Assembly: GCA_021828925.1 (NCBI GenBank)
Contig: JAJZCT010000042.1
Coordinates: 1-11,910 of the forward strand
Length of the DNA: 11,910 nucleotides
Direction of reading: 5' to 3'
Source: Planctomycetota bacterium
GTDB lineage: Bacteria > Planctomycetota > Phycisphaerae > WQYP01
The notes under the pieces are model-generated. The model was not told where the DNA came from and searched no databases. It was given only the letters and a program-made list of their open reading frames with translations. This document shows positions 5,138-10,565 of this stretch, one piece after another. The stretch's first letter is position 1. The number at the start of each line of letters is the position of its first letter. The translations under genes and the position numbers were made by a program.

Positions 5138-5162
5138 GGTTCTTTTTTTGCAGGAGAAAAAA

Positions 5163-5537
5163 ATGTCGCGCGAAGTCCAGCTAACGCTAGAAAACCTCAA
5201 AGATTTGGATTTTGGCAAAATCGGGGCCGCGTTCAACGCGGAATTGGCCCACGTTACCAAGGACTGCCTTGATCGGCCCGGCGATACCAAGTGCCGGAAA
5301 GTCTCCATCATGTTCATCCTGGTGCCCACCCCGGACACCATCGGAAACGGTCAGCCTGGTGATGTGATTCATGTAGGCTGTGAGATCAGCAGCAGCGTGC
5401 CCAAACGCCGCACGCGGATTTATGAAATGTCACCGCGGGTCAATGGGATGCTGACATTCCATCCGGAATCACCCGAGGATCCGCGGGCCGACCTGCTTTA
5501 TGACAATGTTGACCGGGAAACCGGCGAGATTACCTGA
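5163..5537 (+). CDS. Conserved-looking phage protein of unknown function
   Basis: 124 residues, soluble, no signal peptide or membrane helix. Landmarks: an N-terminal helix (LTLENLKDLDFGKIGAAFNAEL), a basic DRPGDTKCRK turn, then alternating hydrophobic strands (KVSIMFILVP, DVIHVGCEISSSVP) and a C-terminal DNVDRETGEIT tail. The strands and the loop rich in Lys/Arg (PKRRTRIYE) could suit a small nucleic-acid-binding fold, but I do not recognise a family. ATG 5163 follows CAGGAG by six bases; an upstream in-frame ATG at 5148 lies in the T-rich leader before that site and is unlikely. It precedes the DUF2303-like gene by 57 bp and is in the same operon. Confidence 0.75.
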   Translation: MSREVQLTLENLKDLDFGKIGAAFNAELAHVTKDCLDRPGDTKCRKVSIMFILVPTPDTIGNGQPGDVIHVGCEISSSVPKRRTRIYEMSPRVNGMLTFHPESPEDPRADLLYDNVDRETGEIT

Positions 5538-5539
5538 TA

Positions 5540-5580
5540 GCCGCGGCTTGTTGCCGCGGCTTGCGATAAACCTTTTTTTT
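5540..5580 (+). other. GCCGCGGC hairpin followed by a T8 run
   Basis: GCCGCGGC (5540-5547), loop TTGTT, GCCGCGGC (5553-5560), then T8 at 5573-5580. Each arm is itself palindromic. The T-run starts 12 bases after the stem, too far for a standard intrinsic terminator, so this may be a weak terminator, a processing site or an mRNA-stabilising hairpin between two operon genes. Confidence 0.5.
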
Positions 5581-5594
5581 ACCAGGAGAAATAC

Positions 5595-6365
5595 ATGTCT
5601 GAATCATTGTCGGCGGAAGCTATTAAGGAAATCGAACGGCTTGTGCTGGCCAGCCGTCGCACCGAGATTGTGGCTGATCCGGGAAACCCCAAGGCGTATT
5701 ACATTGTGCGGCCTGATGGGATCACGGATAGCGAAGAGCATAGCATTGGGCCGCACCGGGAGACTCACCAAACAATTGAGTCATTCAACCGATTTATATC
5801 CGAGCCTCCCGGCGGCAAATGCCCCCATTCGGAGGTGTGGGTCAGCCCCCAAGATGTTTCCTATGTCTTTAACAACGGCGATCGCCGCGACCGGGCGATT
5901 TTCCCGCTTAAGCAGTCCGACCAGATGAAATGGATGCTGGCCTATGGCGGAAAACCCATGCGGCAATCTGAAATTGTCAGGGCAATCCGGATTGTTTTTC
6001 GCTCTTGGTCTCGCGATTGTCCTAATCTGCTCACCGTGCTAAGGCAGCTCAAATTCACCGCCAACGGAGCCACAGAGGGCTCGCTTTCACACGCGGAAGA
6101 ATCCCTCGGCCGCTCGCTCATCGCCGCCGTCACCGGATCAGGGGCAATTCCTGAAAACGTATGCATTGTTTTCCCGTTTTTCTCGAATCTCCGTTACACC
6201 GTAACCGTGGACTGCGCTATTGAAATTTCTCCCAGTGAGCAGACGTTTGCGATAACCCCGGTTCCGGGAGAGCTAATCAGAGTGGAGAATCAGGCGCTGG
6301 AAGAAATTTTTGATCTGATCGAGCATGACCGTATTTTCATCGGCTCATGCCCGGTCCCCTGGTAA
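5595..6365 (+). CDS. DUF2303 (YfdQ)-like phage protein
   Basis: 256 residues, soluble. The arrangement resembles the DUF2303 family of phage and prophage proteins of unknown function. An N-terminal helix is followed by TIESFNRFISE (the family's 'V-ESF--Y-' helix), then EVWVSPQDVSYVFNNGDRRDRAIFPLKQSDQMKWMLAYGGKPMRQSEIVRAIR, which corresponds to the family's strand plus FPL-x-S-x-W and the 'G--M-Q-EF' helix. The C-terminal half has a predicted strand-rich core (VCIVFPFFSNLRYTVTVDCAIEI) and ends IFIGSCPVPW. Family members lie in early operons near recombination or replication genes, as here. ATG at 5595 follows CCAGGAG by eight bases. Assignment is by pattern memory. Confidence 0.6.
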   Translation: MSESLSAEAIKEIERLVLASRRTEIVADPGNPKAYYIVRPDGITDSEEHSIGPHRETHQTIESFNRFISEPPGGKCPHSEVWVSPQDVSYVFNNGDRRDRAIFPLKQSDQMKWMLAYGGKPMRQSEIVRAIRIVFRSWSRDCPNLLTVLRQLKFTANGATEGSLSHAEESLGRSLIAAVTGSGAIPENVCIVFPFFSNLRYTVTVDCAIEISPSEQTFAITPVPGELIRVENQALEEIFDLIEHDRIFIGSCPVPW

Positions 6366-6505
6366 ACCCACCCTTGCTAATGTCGGCGTGCGATTCGTCG
6401 GCATCTCCGATGCAGGCTTGTCCCGGCGGGTTCGTGGACTTGAGCAAAGGCATTTCCGGCGAGCGTTTCGCCGGCGGAGGTTTACCGGATGGCCAGCCGG
6501 GATAA
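6347..6505 (+). CDS. Small ORF before the replication gene, unknown function
   Basis: A 52-residue frame beginning MPGPLVNPPLL and ending GGLPDGQPG, with the central stretch GGFVDLSKGISGERFAGGG. It fills the otherwise empty 170 bp between the DUF2303-like gene and the replication gene and overlaps the former by 19 bases. Composition is Gly/Pro/Ser-rich with two Cys and no membrane helix. No ribosome binding site precedes ATG 6347, nor the in-frame ATG at 6380. A 7-bp hairpin (6456-6462 with 6468-6474) lies within it. It could be a real small phage protein or only an open frame. Confidence 0.35.
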   Translation: MPGPLVNPPLLMSACDSSASPMQACPGGFVDLSKGISGERFAGGGLPDGQPG

Positions 6506-6538
6506 ATTGGCCGCAGAATAACGTGAACGGAAATGGGA

Positions 6539-7543
6539 ATGGATACACTTGATTTCCGACGGGGGCAATCCCGGCGAATCTACTCCAGCGCCAAATATGG
6601 CCGCCGCATCAATGCCGTCAGCGACTTTGCTGCCCGCCTGCTGGCCTGGGGTCTCATTCCAAACGCTGACGATTTCGGCAACATTGCTGGAGATCCCGCG
6701 GTATTGAAATGTGAGTGCTTTCCCATGCTGCCGTCCGCCACGCCCGAGAGGATCTCTGAAGCTCTTGCCGAGCTTGAATCCAATCGCCTGGTCGGGTCGT
6801 ACCAGCTGGGTCCAGATCGGTACATCCACGTGCACGGCCACAACGTCCTACAGCCCGCGCCCAAGAACGGACGAAAAATCCGTCGCTGGCCGCCGTCGCC
6901 ATGGGACAACGAAAGTGAACTTTCCTCCGATTCTGGGGAATCCGGGGGAATCCGGGGGAATCCGGGGGAATCCGGGGGAATCCAAGATCCACCAATCCCA
7001 GATTTGAAACCCATCGAAAATGGGGGAAATCTCGACGATTGGGGAATCCGGGGGAATCCGGGGGAATCCGGGGGCGACGGTCCCAAAGTGGTGCCCGTAA
7101 TAAGCAGCAGCAGCAGCAGCGTAATAAGCAAAGTAATAAGCAGCAGCAGCGCAAAAGCTCCGGCTGCTGCTGCTGAATTTTCAGAAGAGGGAGGCCTGAT
7201 TTCGCTGCGAGGTTGCGCCGAGTTAAGCATAGATCCAGATCAGGTCCTGCGGTTGAATGAGCTGCACACACGAGGCCAGGTGGCCGCGGCTATAGCGGCA
7301 CTTGCCCATCGCGTGAGAGGTGGCGAGCGCCTCCGAAATCCGCTAGGAATGCTTCGGAAAATGCTAGCGGAAGGCTACAGCCCGCCGGTGGGCAAAGCCG
7401 CACCGATCAGGAAAACCGAAACCGCCGAGGAATACGAGCTTCGCAAAGCCCCGATCCGCGCCGCCGAAGCTGCCAAGCTGGCCGCAGCGGTGCATGAGCC
7501 GTTTTCCGATCTGATGCCCAAGCACCTGAGGAGGTCAAAATGA
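6539..7543 (+). CDS. Phage replication initiator-like protein carrying an internal iteron array
   Basis: 334 residues. The N-terminal domain (about 8-110) looks like the winged-helix part of phage replisome organisers and DnaD-type replication proteins: RRIYSSAKYGRRINAVSDFAARL, LIPNADDFGNIAGDP, ERISEALAELESNRLV, then a strand pair YQLGPDRYIHVHGHN. A flexible Gly/Pro/Glu linker at 132-180 is encoded by the GGGGGAATCC iterons, followed by a Ser-rich stretch encoded by GTAATAAGC/AGC repeats. A C-terminal helical domain (220-334) follows. Lambda O has the same logic: N-terminal origin-binding domain, origin inside the gene, C-terminal loader contact. No helicase or primase gene is visible nearby, so host ones would be recruited. 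ATG 6539 has GGA eight bases upstream; 6533 is an alternative. The stop overlaps the next ATG as ATGA. Confidence 0.72.
   Translation: MDTLDFRRGQSRRIYSSAKYGRRINAVSDFAARLLAWGLIPNADDFGNIAGDPAVLKCECFPMLPSATPERISEALAELESNRLVGSYQLGPDRYIHVHGHNVLQPAPKNGRKIRRWPPSPWDNESELSSDSGESGGIRGNPGESGGIQDPPIPDLKPIENGGNLDDWGIRGNPGESGGDGPKVVPVISSSSSSVISKVISSSSAKAPAAAAEFSEEGGLISLRGCAELSIDPDQVLRLNELHTRGQVAAAIAALAHRVRGGERLRNPLGMLRKMLAEGYSPPVGKAAPIRKTETAEEYELRKAPIRAAEAAKLAAAVHEPFSDLMPKHLRRSK
6934..6983 (+). repeat. Iteron cluster A: GGGGGAATCC x 5
   Basis: TGGGGAATCC (6934-6943), then four perfect GGGGGAATCC copies at 6944, 6954, 6964 and 6974, all in exact 10-bp phase. The array lies within the replication gene and encodes a Gly/Glu/Ser/Pro linker. 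The 10-bp period cycles through all three frames, giving a 10-residue protein repeat per three DNA units. Confidence 0.95.
7040..7074 (+). repeat. Iteron cluster B: GGGGGAATCC x 3 plus a partial copy
   Basis: TGGGGAATCC (7040-7049), perfect copies at 7050 and 7060, then a broken GGGGG at 7070-7074. It starts with the same T variant and the same preceding GATT as cluster A. A diverged copy, GGGGGAAATC, lies at 7022-7031. Confidence 0.93.
7097..7174 (+). repeat. GTAATAAGC boxes and AGC/GCT hairpin (candidate origin unwinding region)
   Basis: GTAATAAGC occurs at 7097, 7121 and 7133, spaced 24 and 12 bp. An (AGC)6 tract (7103-7120) runs on from the first box. After the third box, AGC x4 (7139-7150) and GCT x4 (7163-7174) form a perfect 12-bp stem with a 12-base loop. 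In protein this gives Val-Ile-Ser plus Ser runs, then Ala runs. Confidence 0.85.
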
Positions 7544-7749
7544 AAAAAATAATAGCCGTCATACGAAACGTGTTGGCAGTGGCCATCCTGGCTCCGATTA
7601 GCGCTGCTTTTTGGTTCGGGTATTGCGCCTGCAGCGCTACCGGTTCGCTGCTTAAGGCCGACTGCCACCGCGCTGAAATTTTTATCTTGATGGCCACATC
7701 GTGCTTTCTGGCCTTCACCTGCACTTGCCTGATGGAGATTACACTGTGA
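7540..7749 (+). CDS. Small two-pass membrane protein
   Basis: 69 residues: Lys-rich start (MKKI), membrane helix at about 5-28 (VIRNVLAVAILAPISAAFWFGYCAC), short polar loop (KADCHRAE), second helix at about 46-67 (IFILMATSCFLAFTCTCLM). It has six cysteines, in or near the helices. Two-helix topology with a short loop is common to many phage inhibitors and holin-like proteins; no family is recognised. A perfect AGGAGG lies five bases before the ATG, the strongest ribosome binding site in the window, and the start overlaps the replication gene stop as ATGA. Its own stop overlaps the next start as GTGA. Confidence 0.72.
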   Translation: MKKIIAVIRNVLAVAILAPISAAFWFGYCACSATGSLLKADCHRAEIFILMATSCFLAFTCTCLMEITL

Positions 7750-8126
7750 AGTTTTACATTGCTGCAAGCTATCCGCGGAAGTTAGAGGCCTGGACCATCG
7801 CCAGGATGCTTTCACAGCGCGGACACAAAATATCATCAGTCTGGCACCTGGACGTGCAAAACCTAGTAGACAATCCGGATCAATGGGGATCCGACTGCAT
7901 CCGAGACCTTTACGGGGTCCAGGACTGCACCCACCTGGTGCAGCTCACAGGCGACACCATGAGCCGCGGTGGCCGGCATACTGAGCTTGGAATTGCCCTG
8001 GCCCTGGGAAAAAAGATCTCACTGATCGGCCCCAACGAGCAGGTTTTTCACCGTCACGCATCGATTACGCATCACGCAACGGTTCAGGAGTTTTTCGATT
8101 CGCTTCCCGTGGCGAAGTTGTTTTAA
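7746..8126 (+). CDS. Nucleoside 2-deoxyribosyltransferase-like protein
   Basis: 126 residues. The fold pattern fits the nucleoside 2-deoxyribosyltransferase superfamily, which shares a Rossmann-like core with TIR-related proteins. Strand 1 is KFYIAASYPRK with the S/T-x-R turn, followed by helix WTIARMLSQRGHKISS. Later come DLYGVQDCTHLVQLTGD (the D-x-x-x-L-V strand), and GGRHTELGIALALGKKISLIG, in which Glu80 matches the catalytic glutamate of the E-x-G-x-A-x-x-x-G-K motif. Possible roles are nucleotide salvage or modification during infection, or degradation of a nucleotide signal; the sequence does not choose. The start is GTG at 7746 with GGAG eight bases upstream. The open frame from 7701 overlaps the previous gene and is not used. 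Confidence 0.78.
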   Translation: MKFYIAASYPRKLEAWTIARMLSQRGHKISSVWHLDVQNLVDNPDQWGSDCIRDLYGVQDCTHLVQLTGDTMSRGGRHTELGIALALGKKISLIGPNEQVFHRHASITHHATVQEFFDSLPVAKLF

Positions 8127-8143
8127 CAGGAGACGTATTAACC

Positions 8144-9085
8144 ATGGGCGACAAATCAAAAATCAGTTGGACCGATGCCACCTGGAACCCGATCACAGGC
8201 TGCACGCGAGTGAGTGAAGGCTGCCGACACTGCTACGCCGAACAGCTTTCCGCCACGCGGCTGAAAGAATCACCGCGGTATCAAGGATTGGCGATTATGA
8301 CGCCGGCCGGCCCGCGCTGGACAGGAAAAATCAAACTTCATCACGAGCTGCTCGTGCAGCCGCTTCATTGGAAAAAACCCCGGCGAATCTTCGTCAACTC
8401 CATGAGCGATCTTTTTCACATCGAAGTTCCGTGGGGATTCATTGATCAGATTTTCGCCGTCATGGCGGCTTGCCCGCAGCACACTTTTCAGATTCTCACC
8501 AAACGGGGTGTGGGCATGAACCTCTGGTATGAGATGGCTGAACGGAGAGTGCGGAACACGGTCATTCCGGGAACCCGTGGCCGCGAGGGGACCGACGGTC
8601 ACCACGTATCTATGCCGCGTTGGCCGCTGCCCAACGTCTGGCTGGGTGTCAGCGTGGAAAACCAAGAGAATTGCGGGCGAATCTCCCAACTGCTCAAAAC
8701 CGCCGCGGCCGTGAGGTTCGTGAGCTTTGAGCCGTTGCTCGGGCCGATTGAGATGCGTTATCGCTGGCTCCCTGCCGCCGGCGACGCGACCGGGGCGATT
8801 GACTGGGTGATCGTCGGCGGAGAATCAGGGAACGCGGCGCGGCCGTTTGATCTCGCCTGGGCGGAGTCGATCCGCGATCAGTGCCGTGGCCGATGCGCGT
8901 TTTTCTTTAAGCAGGCTGGATCTCGCCCGGAGATAACGACCGCGGCGGGGGTTGCCCCGGTGGAGCTAAAGTCACGCAGCGGTTCAGATCCCGAGGAATG
9001 GCCCGACGATCTTCGCATCCAGGAGTTTCCGCGGCAAATGGCGGAGGTTGAAACGCTCGGACCCGGAGCGGAGGCGCACCGGTGA
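8144..9085 (+). CDS. Gp37/Gp68 family protein (DUF5131), radical-SAM-like
   Basis: The 313-residue protein begins with the family hallmark: SKISWTDATWNPITGC, then C20-x6-C27-x2-C30-Y, a three-cysteine set that could hold a 4Fe-4S cluster. Further landmarks: RIFVNSMSDLFH, FQILTKR, LPNVWLGVSVENQ, VRFVSFEPLLGPI, IDWVIVGGESG and CAFFFKQAG. These are the successive strands of a TIM-barrel-like fold and match Gp37/Gp68 proteins of mycobacteriophages and many prophages. The biochemical reaction of the family is not established to my knowledge; radical SAM chemistry is inferred from the cysteines. The insertion TRGREGTDGHHVSMPRWP is a variable loop. ATG 8144 follows AGGAG by 11 bases. It lies in the coupled operon, and its stop overlaps the next gene as GTGA. 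Confidence 0.9.
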   Translation: MGDKSKISWTDATWNPITGCTRVSEGCRHCYAEQLSATRLKESPRYQGLAIMTPAGPRWTGKIKLHHELLVQPLHWKKPRRIFVNSMSDLFHIEVPWGFIDQIFAVMAACPQHTFQILTKRGVGMNLWYEMAERRVRNTVIPGTRGREGTDGHHVSMPRWPLPNVWLGVSVENQENCGRISQLLKTAAAVRFVSFEPLLGPIEMRYRWLPAAGDATGAIDWVIVGGESGNAARPFDLAWAESIRDQCRGRCAFFFKQAGSRPEITTAAGVAPVELKSRSGSDPEEWPDDLRIQEFPRQMAEVETLGPGAEAHR

Positions 9086-9276
9086 AATATTTTTACCTTA
9101 TCGTTGTGATTCCCGCGGGCATTCTCGCTGCTTTTATTTTGATCTGGGATTACGACGGGTGTGCCCACGCGTGTTGCGGGGTCTATCTCTCCCACGGCTT
9201 CCTCTGCTTTTTTACGGGAATGGCGTTGGGATTCGTTTCCGGGATTTGCATCGACAGTTCCAGGAGATTGCCATGA
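9082..9276 (+). CDS. Small membrane protein
   Basis: 64 residues: helix 1 at about 3-22 (YFYLIVVIPAGILAAFILIW), an acidic Cys-rich loop (DYDGCAHACCGVY), helix 2 at about 37-56 (GFLCFFTGMALGFVSGICI), and a basic tail. It has the same plan as the 69-residue protein at 7540 (two helices, cysteines in the loop), but no clear sequence similarity. The start is GTG at 9082 overlapping the previous stop as GTGA, with GGAG nearby. Its stop overlaps the excisionase-like gene as ATGA, so it is translated as part of the operon. Function unknown. Confidence 0.65.
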   Translation: MKYFYLIVVIPAGILAAFILIWDYDGCAHACCGVYLSHGFLCFFTGMALGFVSGICIDSSRRLP

Positions 9277-9563
9277 AGGTTGACTGGGCCGATATAGGAG
9301 AGCGTGAGTCGCTTGAGACGCTGCTGCTGACAGCCCGCGAGGTTGCCCAGGCTCTTCGCGTATCGGTGCGAACCGTGCAGATCATGACCGGCCGCGGCGA
9401 GCTGCCATGCGTGCATCTGGGGCGGTTGGTGCGATATGATATCGCCGACATCAAGCGGTGGATCGGCGATCACAAGACGGCCCGCGGCACCCAGATCCTC
9501 GATCACGCTACCGGTGATCCTGGTCTACTAGCATCCATCAGACGTTCCCAAACGCGAGCCTGA
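9273..9563 (+). CDS. Excisionase-type helix-turn-helix protein
   Basis: The 96-residue protein contains a MerR-like winged helix-turn-helix of the excisionase/AlpA type (HTH_17) at about residues 17-66: LLTAREVAQALRVSVRTVQIMTGRGELPCVHLGRLVRYDIADIKRWI. The T-x-x-E-x-A-x-x-L-x-V-S-x-R-T-V recognition helix, the G-x-L-P-x-x-x-L-G-R-x-x-R wing and the D-I-x-R-W ending are all present. Such proteins bend DNA at attachment sites and direct the integrase towards excision. Being two genes upstream of the integrase in the same operon supports that role, although a transcription factor is also possible. ATG 9273 follows AGGAG by six bases and overlaps the previous stop as ATGA. Confidence 0.82.
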   Translation: MKVDWADIGERESLETLLLTAREVAQALRVSVRTVQIMTGRGELPCVHLGRLVRYDIADIKRWIGDHKTARGTQILDHATGDPGLLASIRRSQTRA

Positions 9564-9593
9564 TCTGCTTTTAATTTGTTTAGGAGATCTTCT

Positions 9594-10487
9594 ATGGCCA
9601 AAGACGGGATGGGATCCATCGTGCCGTATTTCGGCGGCAAACGCGGGCTTGCTCCGCTGATCGTCGAGGAACTCGGGCCGCACGCGAGCTACTTTGAGCC
9701 ATTCTGCGGGTCCATGGCGGTGCTCCTGGCTAAGCCGCGATGCCCGATGGAGACCGTGGTGGATCTCAACGACCGGCTGTGTAACCTCGCCAAGGTGCTT
9801 GCGTCGAGGGATCAAGGCCCGGGTCTCTATCGATGGCTTCGGCGCGTGCCCGCGAGCGAGCGAATCTACCTCGAGGCCTGTACGGCGGATCCATGCGAGT
9901 TTTTTAACATTTTTGAGATGCCCCATAATTTTGACGCGGGAATGGAGGATGCGGCGCGGTACTTTATTTCTTCCTGGTTGGGACTGGGTGGCTTTGCGGG
10001 GTTGGATTGGGAGCACGGTCTGCCGTTTGCGGTGCGGTTCACCCCGTCCGGTGGATCGCAGGCGGCGCGGTGGCAATCCGCCGTCGCTTCGATTCCGGGT
10101 TTTCGCCGGCGGCTGCGGAATGTTGCGATCCTATGCCGGGATGCGTTTGGGGTCATTGATTCCATCGCGGACGAAAACTCAGTCGCGATCTATTGCGACC
10201 CCCCTTACCTCGAAAAATCGGCCAAGTACCTTAATGACTTTCAGCCGCTGGATCATAAGCGTCTGGCCGTTTCGCTGGGGCGTTTCCGCCGCGCCAGGGT
10301 GGTCGTGAGCTATTACCGGCACCCGATGCTTTCCGAGCTTTACCCCGGCTGGCACCAGCGGGCGATCAAGGTTCCCAAGAGTCTGGGCAACCAGGCTAAA
10401 GTTTCCCACGGAAGCTCCGGGGCCACCGAGGTGCTGCTGCTAAACGGGAAATCGTTCGCGCCCGATGAGCTGGCGCTTTGGTCTTGA
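9594..10487 (+). CDS. D12-class DNA N6-adenine methyltransferase (Dam-like), orphan
   Basis: The 297-residue enzyme transfers a methyl group from S-adenosylmethionine to adenine in a DNA site. The family motifs are intact. The N-terminal P-Y-F-G-G-K (11-16) opens the fold. S-adenosylmethionine motif I is YFEPFCGSMAVL (33-44). The catalytic DPPY is at 202-205 in IYCDPPYLE. Further on come PLDHKRLAVSLGRF and VVVSYYRHP, typical of Dam-like D12 enzymes. No restriction endonuclease is next to it, so it is probably an orphan phage methylase that protects phage DNA or marks replicated DNA. GATC is the guess for its target, not shown by sequence. ATG 9594 follows AGGAG by seven bases; the frame opens at 9576, but the ATG is clearly the start. 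Confidence 0.92.
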   Translation: MAKDGMGSIVPYFGGKRGLAPLIVEELGPHASYFEPFCGSMAVLLAKPRCPMETVVDLNDRLCNLAKVLASRDQGPGLYRWLRRVPASERIYLEACTADPCEFFNIFEMPHNFDAGMEDAARYFISSWLGLGGFAGLDWEHGLPFAVRFTPSGGSQAARWQSAVASIPGFRRRLRNVAILCRDAFGVIDSIADENSVAIYCDPPYLEKSAKYLNDFQPLDHKRLAVSLGRFRRARVVVSYYRHPMLSELYPGWHQRAIKVPKSLGNQAKVSHGSSGATEVLLLNGKSFAPDELALWS

Positions 10488-10565
10488 GTTTCTGTTATCA
10501 TTATTGCCATCCAAGGATTTACCCCGAAACGCCATGGACGGCAAAACCCAACCAGGAGATCGCCC

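Noticed and set aside
6456..6474. CCGGCGA/TCGCCGG hairpin
   Set aside because: 7-bp stem in GC-rich DNA with no T-run and possibly coding; too weak to call a terminator.
6934..7074. CRISPR-like array
   Set aside because: Units are 10 bp with no unique spacers between them and there are no cas genes; the repeats are coding and in helical phase, so iterons fit better.
6580..7271. Minus-strand open frames rich in Pro, Asp, Ser and Cys opposite the replication gene
   Set aside because: Their composition is simply the complement of the iterons and AGC runs. The plus frame carries a coherent N-terminal domain and is coupled to its neighbour.
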